From Mesorhizobium sp. AR10 (GTDB lineage Bacteria; Pseudomonadota; Alphaproteobacteria; Rhizobiales; Rhizobiaceae), in contig NZ_CP080523.1 of assembly GCF_024746795.1 (NCBI RefSeq), forward strand, positions 248,001 through 312,000: a DNA stretch of 64,000 nt. Reading direction: 5' to 3'. Shown piece by piece: positions 16,789 to 26,232 of the stretch. The stretch's first letter is position 1. Each line of letters begins with the position of its first letter. Both the position numbers and the translations under genes were made by a program. The notes beneath the pieces are model-generated. The model made no database searches and was not told the DNA's origin. It saw only the letters and a program-made list of their open reading frames with translations.

Positions 16789-17562
16789 TCACGCCTTCCG
16801 GGATGCACGCTCGGCCAGAAATTTTTCCATCATCTGTGCCGTCTCACCTGACGCGTAAGCTTCTCGATGGATCCGCACAGCGGCATGAAGACACTCTCGG
16901 AATCCGACTTCAGTCATCTCTCGTAGCCACTGCTTATCCAGCCGCATCGCTACGGGCGGCTTCGAACCCAGCTCACGCGCAAGCGACAGGGCGGCCTCAA
17001 GCACCGTTTCGGCTGGAACAATCTGGTTGATGATCCCGATGGCATGACATTCCTCTGCATTCATCAACCGGCCGCTAAGCGTCAGGTCTGTCGTGCGGGC
17101 AAGCCCGATGATTTCGCGCATGATCCATGGACCCGTCACACTCGCGATGCCTGAATTGATTTCGGGCTGGCCCATGCGCACGCCTGCGTGGCCGATCCGA
17201 AAGTCGCAAAGGAGTGCCACTTGAAACGCAGAGCCGGCGGCAACTCCGTTCAAGGCTGCAATGAGAGGTTTGGAGAGCGACCGGATGGCGTCGTACAAAC
17301 GTTCCCACTCTGCGATCCACGCCGAGCCAGTGTCTCCGTCAAAAGTCTTAGCTTCATTCAGGTCTTGGCCAGCGCAAAATGCCCGGTCCCCTGCCCCCGT
17401 GAGAACAATCGCGCGAACGATCTTATCCGTCTCAAGTTCCAGGAAGGCATCAATCAGTTGGGCCCGCATCGGCGCGTGCCAAGCGTTCAGGATCTCTGGC
17501 CTGTTCAGGGTGACTACAGCGACGTTGTCGCGCTTTTCGACTAGAATGTAGCGATCCGCCAT
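16789..17562 (-). CDS. Enoyl-CoA hydratase/isomerase family protein
   Basis: A 257-residue crotonase-fold protein. RAFCAGQDLNE forms the first oxyanion-hole strand, and IAALNGVAAGSAFQVALLCD forms the second with the CoA-binding turn. MGQPEINSGIASVTGPW follows in the place of the usual catalytic Glu region. It is the promoter-proximal gene of the minus-strand operon hydratase - CoA ligase - proC-like - OCD-like. A palindrome of the shared operator type lies only 24 bp upstream of its start. It would hydrate or isomerise the enoyl-CoA made by the ligase. The exact reaction is unknown. Confidence 0.88.
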   Translation of the reverse strand: MADRYILVEKRDNVAVVTLNRPEILNAWHAPMRAQLIDAFLELETDKIVRAIVLTGAGDRAFCAGQDLNEAKTFDGDTGSAWIAEWERLYDAIRSLSKPLIAALNGVAAGSAFQVALLCDFRIGHAGVRMGQPEINSGIASVTGPWIMREIIGLARTTDLTLSGRLMNAEECHAIGIINQIVPAETVLEAALSLARELGSKPPVAMRLDKQWLREMTEVGFRECLHAAVRIHREAYASGETAQMMEKFLAERASRKA

Positions 17563-17585
17563 CGACCTCTCCTCGTATTGTATTG

Positions 17586-17600
17586 CAATATTACATATCG
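17586..17600. promoter_or_regulatory. CAATAT-TAC-ATATCG near-palindrome (candidate operator)
   Basis: Matches the CAATATnnnATATTG motif in 11 of 12 fixed positions, 24 bp upstream of the enoyl-CoA hydratase start. GATAAT follows, which could be a -10 element, so a bound protein would block transcription of the operon. Confidence 0.55.
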
Positions 17601-18525
17601 GATAATGCGCCTAAAAAGTCAGCGGCGTCAAGGCACTTTTCTCAAGTTCGCATGCAGCACGTCGAAGTCCAGCTGCCTGATGAGAGAGTTTGGAGCGCTC
17701 GTCGGCGCTAGCCGAGAGTGCCCCCCCAGCTGCGGGCGGTACGTTCGTTCTACCAGCGGTTATGTTTAGAGTATGCGTTGGACGCGGTAGGCTACGACCA
17801 GCGGTGCAGGCGCACGGCTCAAATTTTGGGCCGTCGGGTAGCAGCTGGCCACGATCACGAGGTCACCTACCGAGTGTGCGGACTTGGAGCCAAGCAGAAG
17901 GCGGCTGAACTTCTTTTAGGTGAATAATCATGGCTTGCCGCCTCGGCGACGAGAGCGGCATTTTCAATGCATGGTACATCGTTGAGGAGCCTCACGTTTT
18001 CGAGGGTCAGCGAGCCCCTGGCACAGGTGCATAGCTTACGACGGTGTTGAAACTCGGTCACGGATTCGCATGTTTCGGCGTCGATAACACTTGGTAAGCG
18101 AATGCAAATCGATGGTTTATTTTTGCACGCCAGGGTGCGCTTGTTGATATCCGAAACCTTTACCTTGACTTCAGTGCCGGTCGGCATCCTCAAGGTCGGA
18201 TACTTAGCCAAACCTGGCCGAAGTAAAGCCGGTCGTTCGGAAATCTCTGCTTACGGGCATAGTCCAGCGCTATGAAGATGTGCCAGCCGTACCGGCGCCC
18301 GTTGGGAGCGCAGCTTCCCCGCAACCGCGAGTGTCTGGACCTCGAAGCCGATATTTTCAAGCATTCAATCGGTTTCGAGGTAGTTGGCGCCGCCAAGTCT
18401 TCGATCCATCGACCAGAAATAACCAAGGCTGTCGGGCGGTTTAGGCAGGACTGAGTGGCTCGACGACTCGCACTAAGATCGGCACCCTCTATTCACAGAC
18501 ACTGCAGACGATTGAAGAGGGTGGC
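17601..18525. other. Intergenic stretch with degenerate coding traces
   Basis: No intact gene recognised. The minus strand from 18426 to 17867 shows coding-like pieces in two frames (DRLYFGQVWLSI, then TLRMPTGTEVKVKVSDINKR) that may be one broken gene of unknown family. No IS ends, RNA gene or clear terminator were seen. Confidence 0.35.
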
Positions 18526-19368
18526 TTACATTCGCCTATATTGAGAAACGACCTTTGACATTTGGCGTGCGATCTCAACCGTAATTGGGCTTAGTTCGGC
18601 TTCGACCCGCTCGATTGTCCAGTTGGCGGTCGAGGCGGCGATATTAACAGCAGCTACTACATGATTGTCGTAGCCAAACACCGGTGCAGCGGTGGAAATG
18701 TCGCCTAGCATTGCCTCCTCATTGGCAACAGCGTAGCCCTTTTGGCGAACTCTCTCCAACTCTTCCGCAATTTGTCGGCGATCGGTCACTGTATTAGGTG
18801 TGATCGCATGAAGCTTGGATGCACTCAGAATCTCATCCGCAGCCGCAGCGTCGAGGTGCGCCATGATCGCGCGCCCCGGAGCCGTTGCGAAAGCGGGCAG
18901 ACGAGTTCCAATCGTTACGTAAGAGCTCATGACCTTCCGGCTAGGAACGCGTGAGATAAACATGATATCCGTACCGTCAAGTTCAGTTAGGTTGACCGTC
19001 TCCTGAGATCTTTTGTTCGCCTCTAGAAGATAGGGGAAGGTTGCTTCCACAATTGGATTGCTGCGGAGATACGCATTGCCGATATCCATAGAGCGTGCCG
19101 AAAGCGAATACTGGCGAGTAGTTTCACTGTGCGCGAGGTACTTGAGCGCGCGCAATGTATAGAGTACTCGCTGCGTTGCGCTTTTGTTTAAACCCGAGGC
19201 CTCCGCCACCTCCGCCAGCGTCATGGGACGAGGATTAGCACAGAACGTGTCGAGGACCAGCAGTCCCTTCTCGATCGTACCGAGATAAAGACGTTCATCG
19301 ATGTTCCCTTTGGCGACAGAAACTGGAGAGTTCACTCCATTCCTGCGGTTGCCTTTGCTGACGAGCAT
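18526..19368 (-). CDS. IclR-family transcriptional regulator
   Basis: A 280-residue IclR-type regulator. It has a winged HTH at about residues 30-95 (MTLAEVAEASGLNKSATQRV) and a C-terminal GAF-like ligand-binding domain with LPAFATAPGRAIMAHLD and GYAVANEEAMLGDISTAAPV, both typical of the family. IclR proteins bind short palindromes and commonly control the neighbouring catabolic genes in response to a metabolite. It is transcribed away from the hyuBA operon. The shared 390-bp region between them holds a perfect CAATATnnnATATTG palindrome. As the only local regulator without a decayed duplicate and lying in the centre of the palindrome set, it is the best candidate for the factor that reads those sites. 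That link is inferred. Confidence 0.9.
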   Translation of the reverse strand: MLVSKGNRRNGVNSPVSVAKGNIDERLYLGTIEKGLLVLDTFCANPRPMTLAEVAEASGLNKSATQRVLYTLRALKYLAHSETTRQYSLSARSMDIGNAYLRSNPIVEATFPYLLEANKRSQETVNLTELDGTDIMFISRVPSRKVMSSYVTIGTRLPAFATAPGRAIMAHLDAAAADEILSASKLHAITPNTVTDRRQIAEELERVRQKGYAVANEEAMLGDISTAAPVFGYDNHVVAAVNIAASTANWTIERVEAELSPITVEIARQMSKVVSQYRRM

Positions 19369-19523
19369 AATTCCTCACAATTTTCAAGAATGCGCTACTA
19401 GATATTGCTATTCAATGCGGCTGTAAAGCCGTGGAAACGCCCGCGGTAGAAACCAAACCGCGCCTCGACACCGATTTTCATGTGGACCGTCCTAAAATCC
19501 GGGCTTGACGAACTGGCAGAAAG

Positions 19524-19538
19524 CAATATAGGATATTG
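19524..19538. promoter_or_regulatory. CAATAT-AGG-ATATTG palindrome (candidate operator)
   Basis: A perfect palindrome in the divergent region between the IclR gene and hyuB, about 155 bp from the former and 220 bp from the latter. GGATAACAAT follows and could supply a -10 box. Confidence 0.65.
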
Positions 19539-19758
19539 GATAACAATACAATGACGCGGTGCTGAGGAGGTGGAGGACGCCCGGGAGGCGCCCTGGGGAA
19601 ATCTAATGATGGCCCACACACGAATTAGCCTGACCAGTGGCAGATGAGCTCGCGAACATCGAACGGCGCCCTGTCTGGCTGGAACCGAGAAGGGCGCGCC
19701 CATATCCCCACGCGAGGCGTAGGGCCCTCTGCCGCAATCAAAGATACGGAAGGCGAAA

Positions 19759-21399
19759 ATGAATATCACGGTCGATCCAATAACTCGTTCTGTAGTGCAG
19801 CATCGCCTCACTGCAATTGTGAATGAAATGGGCGAAGCCATGCTTCGAACCACCTATTCCCAGATTTTGAATTCTGGTCGCGATTTTTCGCTAGCCATCT
19901 GCGACACAAACAACCGACTGATCGCTCAGGCCGATCACATACCGGTGCACGTTGGCGCACTTCCATGGGCTACCCTGGCGGTGCAGCAGGCGTTCGCCGA
20001 AGTGAAACCGGGTGATGTCTTCCTGCTGAACGATCCCTACCACGGCGGCAGCCACCTACCTGACCTCACGGCTTTTGTGCCCGTTTTCGATGGCGAACAA
20101 CAACTGTTTTGGACGGTTGTTCGAGCGCATCAATCAGATATCGGGGGCGCTACCTACGGGGGTTATAATCCGCGCGCGCGCGAGATTTACGAGGAAGGTC
20201 TGCGCATTCCGCCTATCAAGCTCTACGATCAAGGCGTTCTTCGTGACGACCTGCTTAACATGATTGCGTTGAACGTCAGGAATTCACGCGACTTTCGCGG
20301 TGATCTTTCCGCAATGCTTGGAGCTGTCAGGCTCGGTGAAATCCGCTTGCGAAAGCTTTTCTCAGAGCTTGGTTGCACCACTGTAATTGAGGCGATCGCT
20401 CAGATCCTCGACGCGTCCGAAGACCAAGCTCGGAAAACCGTATCCACATGGCAGGATGGGATCTACTTTGGAGAAGCCTTCATTGACGATGATGGCTATG
20501 GGCGAACTGACATAAGGATTTCCGCTAAGGTTACCAAATCAGGCGACAGCATCGAAATCGACCTGTCTGATTCAGACGAGCAGGTGGTCAGTTTTGTCAA
20601 TTCGCCATTCGCAAACATGCAGGCAGCGGCCGCTGTCGCTTTCTTTTTTCTGCTCGACCCGGAAACACCAAAAAACTCTGGAGCGCTGAGAGCGTTATCG
20701 GTCAAGGCGCGCCAGGGGACGGTTGTGTGGGCCGACGAAGGTCGCGCCGTCTCAATGTGTACCAGCCATCCTGCGACAGAGATCATGCAGGCTGTGATGA
20801 TGGCAATGGCTCACGCCTGCCCGGATCGTGTCGTCGCTGGCTGGGGCAAACGCTTCCGGATTGCAATTCAGGGGCACAACCCAAGATCGGGTCGAAGCTT
20901 CATTTGGCATCTTTTTCATGCTCGCCCTGGAGGCGGGGCTTCGAGCGCAGGCGATGGATGGCATTCCGGCGGCGAATGGACGACCGTTGGCGGCCTCAAA
21001 TTTGGCAGCATCGAGTTGACCGAAGCCAGGTATCCCCTTCATTTCCGTTCTCATGAGCTAGAGCCCGGGACCGGTGGAGCGGGAAAGCATCGAGGCGGGC
21101 TTGGCACACGGCTTGATCTAGAGCTCTTGATCGACCGCCCTGCGACTGCAAACACAGCTGGTGACGGGACGGTCCACGCACCACCCGGAATCGTCGGGGG
21201 CAGCCCTGGCGCTCCGCATCGGTACCTACTGCGGAAGGCCGACGGCGGTGAAACCTTACTGAAGACGAAAGATGTCGGAATCGGGCTGAGTCCTGGAGAC
21301 GTACTAGAGATCCACTCATCTGGCGGTGGAGGTTGGGGCCACGCTTCTGATCGTTCTGCCGAGCTGATAGCCCGCGATCGTCAACTAGGTTGGGAATGA
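19759..21399 (+). CDS. hyuB: Hydantoinase B/oxoprolinase-type subunit
   Basis: A 546-residue HyuB-family protein. The N-terminus has DPITRSVVQHRLTAIVNEMG and then RDFSLAICD, followed by HIPVHVGALPWA and DVFLLNDPYHGGSHLPD, the metal-binding core of the family, and GARVREI-like NPRAREIYEEG. Together with HyuA it forms an ATP-dependent enzyme that opens cyclic amides such as N-methylhydantoin or 5-oxoproline, or acts as a carboxylase in the acetone carboxylase branch. The ATG at 19759 follows GGAAGG. It is the first gene of an operon with hyuA, 13 bp downstream. The exact substrate cannot be told from the sequence. Confidence 0.9.
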   Translation: MNITVDPITRSVVQHRLTAIVNEMGEAMLRTTYSQILNSGRDFSLAICDTNNRLIAQADHIPVHVGALPWATLAVQQAFAEVKPGDVFLLNDPYHGGSHLPDLTAFVPVFDGEQQLFWTVVRAHQSDIGGATYGGYNPRAREIYEEGLRIPPIKLYDQGVLRDDLLNMIALNVRNSRDFRGDLSAMLGAVRLGEIRLRKLFSELGCTTVIEAIAQILDASEDQARKTVSTWQDGIYFGEAFIDDDGYGRTDIRISAKVTKSGDSIEIDLSDSDEQVVSFVNSPFANMQAAAAVAFFFLLDPETPKNSGALRALSVKARQGTVVWADEGRAVSMCTSHPATEIMQAVMMAMAHACPDRVVAGWGKRFRIAIQGHNPRSGRSFIWHLFHARPGGGASSAGDGWHSGGEWTTVGGLKFGSIELTEARYPLHFRSHELEPGTGGAGKHRGGLGTRLDLELLIDRPATANTAGDGTVHAPPGIVGGSPGAPHRYLLRKADGGETLLKTKDVGIGLSPGDVLEIHSSGGGGWGHASDRSAELIARDRQLGWE

Positions 21400-21412
21400 G
21401 GGATATTTTGAA

Positions 21413-23476
21413 ATGAGAAAGTTCAAGCTTGGCGTGGATGTCGGCGGCACTTTTACAGACCTGGTCGCGATCGATGACGCGGGCAATACAGTCATCGCGA
21501 AATCTCCTTCAACGCCGGAAGATCAATCTTTAGGTGTCATCCAAGGCCTCAATATTCTCGCGGAGCGCCTCGGCACGGATCTGGCGGGACTCCTTTCTAA
21601 CACAGAACGCTTTGTCCATGGCACCACAGTGGCCACCAATGCGCTTCTGGAAAAGAAGGGCGCCAAGGTCGCATTGATCACCACGCAAGGGCATCGCGAT
21701 GTCTTGGAAATGCGCGAAGGCTTCAAAGAAGATCGTTATAATCTCCGACTTGCGCCATTTGAACCTCTGGTCCCTCGCGATCTCCGCTACGGTCTGGCTG
21801 AGCGGACTGATTTCGAAGGGAGGGTTATTCAGCCGGTAGATCTGAACGGATTGGCTGAGATCGTTTCAGACCTCAAGCGGCGGGACATCGGTTCGGTGGC
21901 GATCTGCCTCCTGCATTCTTATCGGAATGCAAAGCATGAGGAAGAAGTCGAATCCTACCTTCGTTCCGAGCTTCCAGATGTCTTCGTTTCCCGATCCAGT
22001 GACGTTCTGCCACAAATCAAGGAATATGAACGCACATCGACAACGGTGGTGAACGCTTATGTTGGGCCTGCGGTAAAACGCTATCTCACCAATCTGGAGT
22101 GCCGGCTCCAAGAGGCCGGGTTCCTCGGCCGCCTGTTCATCATCCTCTCGCATGGAGGCATGGCTCCCGTAGAGGAAGCATGGCGCCTCGCCTCTGCAAC
22201 CGTTCTTTCCGGGCCTGCAGGCGGCATTGCGGGTTCCAGAATGTGCGCGCAGCTCCTGTCTATGCCCGATCTTATTCCCTTCGACATGGGAGGAACGTCG
22301 ACGGATATATCGCTGATTCTTGGGGGCCACGCGATCCTGTCCGCAGACGGCGATCTGGCCGGACAGCGTATCGCGCTGAAGAGCCTCGACATAGCGTCGA
22401 TTGCATCGGGGGGTGGGTCGATTGCTAAGATCACGCCGTCCGGCCAGTTTGATGTCGGCCCTGCAAGTGCCGGCTCTGTGCCTGGTCCCGTATGCTACGA
22501 CAATGGCGGCCGCGAAATTACAGTCACAGACGCGAACCTGATTCTAGGATATCTCGATCCAGACAATTTTCTGGGTGGTAAGAAGAAGCTGAACTATCCT
22601 GAAGCACTAAAGCGCATGCAGGCTCTAGCTGAAACTCTAGGGGTTGGCGTGCATGATGCGGCGGCTGGGATCTATCGTCTGGTCAACATGAAAATGGCAG
22701 ACGGGATCCGGATTATGACGCTGCGGCGCGGTGTTGACCCCCGGAGATTCGCCCTTCTTAGCTTTGGCGGTGCTGCTGGATTGCACGCTGTTGCTGTCGC
22801 GCGGGAACTCGAGATTCCGAAGGTTGTGATACCGACCATGGCCTCCGTTCTATCGGCATGGGGGATGCTGAATTCCGACCTCCGCTATGAAGTGAGCCGG
22901 ACCTTGGTTGGTGAGGTTCGCGCGCATGCGGCCGAGATAGCAACGCTTTTCGCTGACTTGGATCGTGAGGCTCGAGCAAAGCTGTCGCAGTGGTACACGA
23001 GCGAAATCAGAACCGTTTACAGCGCTGAAATGCGCTATGGTGAGCAAATCTTCGAAATTGATGTTTCTCTCGATGGAGCAGACATCAGCTCTCCGGAATT
23101 TGCTGACGACGTCATTGAGCGATTTCATCGTCAACATGAGCAACTATACACCTACGCCCTTCGGGACCAGGAGGTGACGTTCGTTAATGCTCGCGTCGCT
23201 GCAGTTGGTCCCGTAGATTCCGGCGCTCGGCAGGACGCGGTGTCAGTACCCCAACGTGAGGCACCGCCACCGAACTGTAGCCGTCCGGCCTATTTTGGTG
23301 TTTGGACCGACACACCCGTGTATGAAATGGCCGACCTGCCCGTGGGGGCCACATTAGCCGGGCCTGCGATTCTAGTGGCGGAGACGACTAGCGTCATCGT
23401 CCAAAAGGACGATATCGCCACGGTGAATTCATTGGGCTGGGTCGAGATTAGTCTTGCGGATCTCAGACAATATTGA
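21413..23476 (+). CDS. hyuA: Hydantoinase A/oxoprolinase-type subunit
   Basis: A 687-residue HyuA-family protein with an actin-like ATPase fold. The first phosphate loop is LGVDVGGTFTDLVAID. HGTTVATNALLEKKGAKVAL follows, and the second phosphate loop is PFDMGGTSTDISLI. Later blocks include GPASAGSVPGPVCYDNGG, which is strongly conserved in hydantoinase A. It supplies ATP hydrolysis and part of the active site of the HyuAB complex that opens a cyclic amide. The length is normal for the family and the frame is intact. It starts 13 bp after hyuB with its own weak SD. Confidence 0.9.
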   Translation: MRKFKLGVDVGGTFTDLVAIDDAGNTVIAKSPSTPEDQSLGVIQGLNILAERLGTDLAGLLSNTERFVHGTTVATNALLEKKGAKVALITTQGHRDVLEMREGFKEDRYNLRLAPFEPLVPRDLRYGLAERTDFEGRVIQPVDLNGLAEIVSDLKRRDIGSVAICLLHSYRNAKHEEEVESYLRSELPDVFVSRSSDVLPQIKEYERTSTTVVNAYVGPAVKRYLTNLECRLQEAGFLGRLFIILSHGGMAPVEEAWRLASATVLSGPAGGIAGSRMCAQLLSMPDLIPFDMGGTSTDISLILGGHAILSADGDLAGQRIALKSLDIASIASGGGSIAKITPSGQFDVGPASAGSVPGPVCYDNGGREITVTDANLILGYLDPDNFLGGKKKLNYPEALKRMQALAETLGVGVHDAAAGIYRLVNMKMADGIRIMTLRRGVDPRRFALLSFGGAAGLHAVAVARELEIPKVVIPTMASVLSAWGMLNSDLRYEVSRTLVGEVRAHAAEIATLFADLDREARAKLSQWYTSEIRTVYSAEMRYGEQIFEIDVSLDGADISSPEFADDVIERFHRQHEQLYTYALRDQEVTFVNARVAAVGPVDSGARQDAVSVPQREAPPPNCSRPAYFGVWTDTPVYEMADLPVGATLAGPAILVAETTSVIVQKDDIATVNSLGWVEISLADLRQY

Positions 23477-23784
23477 TGGCCACTTCCCGAGTAGCTTCGG
23501 GGTACAGAGCGGCCCGTTAACTTCTGTCTCGGTGGACAAACATCCCATCAAGGCGCGCAGGAATGCGCTAACTGGCGAGAATGCGACTGTTTTGGAGCAG
23601 GACAGCCATTTTCCCTGCCCGATTGTGGAGACCGTGCTCTCGCATTTTTGAACAGCGATCGTGGGCAATAGCATCAGTTTTTTACCGGGATCTCGGAACC
23701 CACCCCAAATGAAGCCTTTCTACGCTCCCCAGCCGCCTCTCAGGGGAAACGGCGATAAGAATCAGCTTGCCATTTCACATTTCC
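23477..23784. other. Intergenic region upstream of the transporter operon
   Basis: No gene recognised. It separates hyuA from the binding-protein gene and ends in the candidate operator at 23785. Confidence 0.5.
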
Positions 23785-23799
23785 CAATATACGATATTG
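23785..23799. promoter_or_regulatory. CAATAT-ACG-ATATTG palindrome (candidate operator)
   Basis: A perfect palindrome about 146 bp upstream of the binding-protein gene at 23945. GGATAATAAT follows directly, like the site at 19524. It lies outside the duplicated segment, so the second binding-protein copy does not have its own site. Confidence 0.65.
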
Positions 23800-23944
23800 G
23801 ATAATAATAGCTATCTAGCGGCAATCGTCCGGATCGCGGATGAGATGTGAACTAGGGAGCAGCATCTGTGTAAGCGCCGGGATCGGGGCTCAGGTCCTTC
23901 GGCGCTCCGAGCAAGAGCCAAACAAAACAAAAGGGGAATGAACC

Positions 23945-25048
23945 ATGCAGACCACAGTCAAGCATCTCGCATTTGGAGCCGCGCTGCTGCTCTCAGCGCT
24001 GCCGTTCGCCGCTCGGTCACAGGACGTGGCCGCGAACCTCAAGGGAACGGGTGAAGTCGTCATCACATCGGGTGGCGGGACCTGGGAGGAAGCGCAGAAG
24101 AAGGCCTTTTTCGATCCGTTTACGCGCGACACTGGCATCAAGGTCGTGCTCGTCCCGGAAGATCATGCGAAGCTTCTGGCATCGATAAAGCTCGGCCAAC
24201 CGGAAGCCGACATCACAGGGATTTCCGGCGGTGCACTTACGGGTTGGGTGGACAAGGGCGCGGTCGAGGAGATCGACTACAGCTTTTTTGCCAAGGACAC
24301 CCTGACCGGCATGCCGGAGCAGATGAAGAACAAATACGGGGTCGGCGCCCTGCTCTCTTCCACGGTCGTCGCTTTCAACACCAACAAGTATCCGGCCAGC
24401 GGCAAGCAGCCGAAGAACTGGGTTGATTTTTACAATGTGAACGATTTCCCCGGAAAGCGCACCTTGCCCAAATGCGAGAAGATCCTCGACGGCGGCCTGA
24501 TTGAGGGAGCGCTCATGGGGGACGGTGTTTCTCCAGACAAGCTCTATCCTCTCGACCTGGACCGCGCCTTCAAAAAGATCGAGGACATGAAGCCGAATGT
24601 CGGCCGCTGGTGGGTAGCAGGAGCAGATGCTCCCCAGAGCCTGATCAGCGGTGAAGTTGATATTGCTGCTGCCTATAACGGGCGCATCTTCAAGGCAAAG
24701 CAGGAGGGTGCGCCCCTGGAGCTCTCCTGGGACCAATCGCTCCTTCAGCTGGACTACTGGCTGGTCATGAAGGGATCGCCCAACAAGGAGAATGCCGCCA
24801 AGTTCCTGGCCTATATCTCGCAAGCCAAGCCGCAGGCTGATTTCGCAGAGGCGATCTCCTACGGCCCCATCAACAACGACGCCTACAAGCTGCTGCCCAA
24901 AGAGATGGTCGGTATTCTGCCGGGATCACCCGAGCTCGTGAAAAAGCAGGTTTTCCAGAACTACAGCTGGTGGGGTGAAAAGGCTGCCGACGGCCGCACA
25001 AACTGGGATGTCGCGCTCGAACGCTGCGTCGCAATGCTCTCACAGTGA
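23945..25048 (+). CDS. ABC transporter substrate-binding protein (spermidine/putrescine type)
   Basis: A 367-residue periplasmic binding protein with a signal peptide (about 25 residues, ending AARSQ) and a PotD-like family 1 fold: GEVVITSGGGTWEEAQKKAF near the N-terminus, PKNWVDFYNVNDFPGKRTLP in the hinge region and LSWDQSLLQLDYW near the end. It would deliver a cationic amine, or a related nitrogenous compound, to the fused permease and ATPase encoded downstream. SD AGGGGAA precedes the ATG. It is the intact copy of a near-identical pair and is also closely related to the IS-split gene at 9316-11848, so the locus once held three binding proteins. A strong hairpin follows the stop. Confidence 0.9.
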   Translation: MQTTVKHLAFGAALLLSALPFAARSQDVAANLKGTGEVVITSGGGTWEEAQKKAFFDPFTRDTGIKVVLVPEDHAKLLASIKLGQPEADITGISGGALTGWVDKGAVEEIDYSFFAKDTLTGMPEQMKNKYGVGALLSSTVVAFNTNKYPASGKQPKNWVDFYNVNDFPGKRTLPKCEKILDGGLIEGALMGDGVSPDKLYPLDLDRAFKKIEDMKPNVGRWWVAGADAPQSLISGEVDIAAAYNGRIFKAKQEGAPLELSWDQSLLQLDYWLVMKGSPNKENAAKFLAYISQAKPQADFAEAISYGPINNDAYKLLPKEMVGILPGSPELVKKQVFQNYSWWGEKAADGRTNWDVALERCVAMLSQ

Positions 25049-25060
25049 TTTCACGTGCCT

Positions 25061-25082
25061 GCGGGCCGGCGAACCGGCCCGC
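25061..25082 (+). terminator. Hairpin after the binding-protein gene
   Basis: A perfect 9-bp stem GCGGGCCGG with a CGAA tetraloop, 12 bases past the stop. There is no T-run longer than three, so it may be an attenuating or mRNA-protecting hairpin that keeps binding-protein transcript above that of later genes. Confidence 0.6.
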
Positions 25083-25126
25083 AACTCGTTTAATGACAAG
25101 AAGAGCCTGGCCAGCACGAGGAAGCC

Positions 25127-26143
25127 ATGGAAATCATCGCGACTGATAATAGCTGCGCTTATGGGGAACCTGGTATTTTCCGAGGGCGGCTGCGCTTCGA
25201 AAACCCGACGCTTGCGGGATACCAATGGCCGCTTTGTGAAATAAGGGGCTTCAACCCTGGCCCAAAATTGTGCATTTCCGCCGGCGTTCATGTCAACGAG
25301 GTTTCTGCGATTGAAGCTGCGGTTCGGCTTCAGCATCTGTTTGATCCGCAAAGCATCCGTGGCGTTGTCACAATCATTCCGCTGATCAACCAGCCGGCGC
25401 TGTACCGATATTCCGAGTATGTCTGTCCGGTCGACGGAAAGAATATCAACCACACCTTCCCTGGTCGGCCGGACGGAACATTCTCAGAGGCGTTGTGTGA
25501 CGCCATCGTCAACGAATGGACACCTGGCTCGGACTGCTATGTTGACATGCACGGCGGAGACCTTCGCGAGCAGGTTTCAAAATTCGTGCTCTATCAGAGA
25601 ACGAATGACAGAAAATTCGACGAGCGGGCCCGGCAGCTGGCGATGTGCTTTGATTCCGAGATCGTTCTTGGGCTGCCGCAATCCTACCTGGATAGACCAG
25701 GCAGGCCTCCTACCGCGTTTGCGCGCGGCAATCGAGTTGCTCTGATGTCAGAAGCAGGCTCGAATGGCCTGGCGGACGAGGAGACAATTTCATTCCATGT
25801 GGACGGTGTACTCAATATCGCCCGCACCATGGGGATCCTGGATATTCCCGCGCCCCTCTACCGAAATGGACGATTGATCTGCGACGAATATCTATGGGTC
25901 CATAGTCCGGTGGACGGTGAATTCCATGCTGAGATCGAGGCTGGCTGCCGGGTAGAAGAGGGTCAGCGTCTTGGATCCTTTCGCAATCTGTTCGGTGAAA
26001 CGCTAGCGCAAATCAATGCGCCTTCGAGCGGTCTGGTGCTTTGGCGCATTACGCATCCTTCGATCCCGCGTGGGGAGCCGGTGCTTGCTATCGCCGTCGA
26101 AGAGCCGAGCTCAAACCCTTTGACCGATCCAGATGTGAACTAG
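25127..26143 (+). CDS. M14-type deacylase (succinylglutamate desuccinylase/aspartoacylase family)
   Basis: A 338-residue zinc hydrolase. The zinc ligands are visible: HVNE in SAGVHVNEVSAIEAA (His and Glu) and the second His in YVDMHGGDLREQ. The catalytic Glu is in LMSEAGSNGL. The C-terminal part (about residues 250-330) is a small beta domain, as in AstE/AspA relatives. Members remove an N-acyl group from an amino acid or a related amide. It lies between the two copies of the binding-protein gene in the transport operon, so an N-acylated or amide-linked amino compound is a plausible imported substrate. The gene appears intact and has no signal peptide, so it acts in the cytoplasm. Confidence 0.82.
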   Translation: MEIIATDNSCAYGEPGIFRGRLRFENPTLAGYQWPLCEIRGFNPGPKLCISAGVHVNEVSAIEAAVRLQHLFDPQSIRGVVTIIPLINQPALYRYSEYVCPVDGKNINHTFPGRPDGTFSEALCDAIVNEWTPGSDCYVDMHGGDLREQVSKFVLYQRTNDRKFDERARQLAMCFDSEIVLGLPQSYLDRPGRPPTAFARGNRVALMSEAGSNGLADEETISFHVDGVLNIARTMGILDIPAPLYRNGRLICDEYLWVHSPVDGEFHAEIEAGCRVEEGQRLGSFRNLFGETLAQINAPSSGLVLWRITHPSIPRGEPVLAIAVEEPSSNPLTDPDVN

Positions 26144-26232
26144 GGAGCAGCATCTGTGTAAGCGCCGGGATCGGGGCTCAGGTCCTTCGGCGCTCCGAGC
26201 AAGAGCCAAACAAAACAAAAGGGGAATGAACC

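Larger units (their letters stand above)
23843..25089 (+). repeat. Direct repeat, first copy (1247 bp)
   Basis: Covers the leader, the whole binding-protein gene and its hairpin. It is repeated at 26131-27376 with only two differences that I can find: one C/T change (24309 region) and one C lost from a run of four C's in the second copy. Confidence 0.92.
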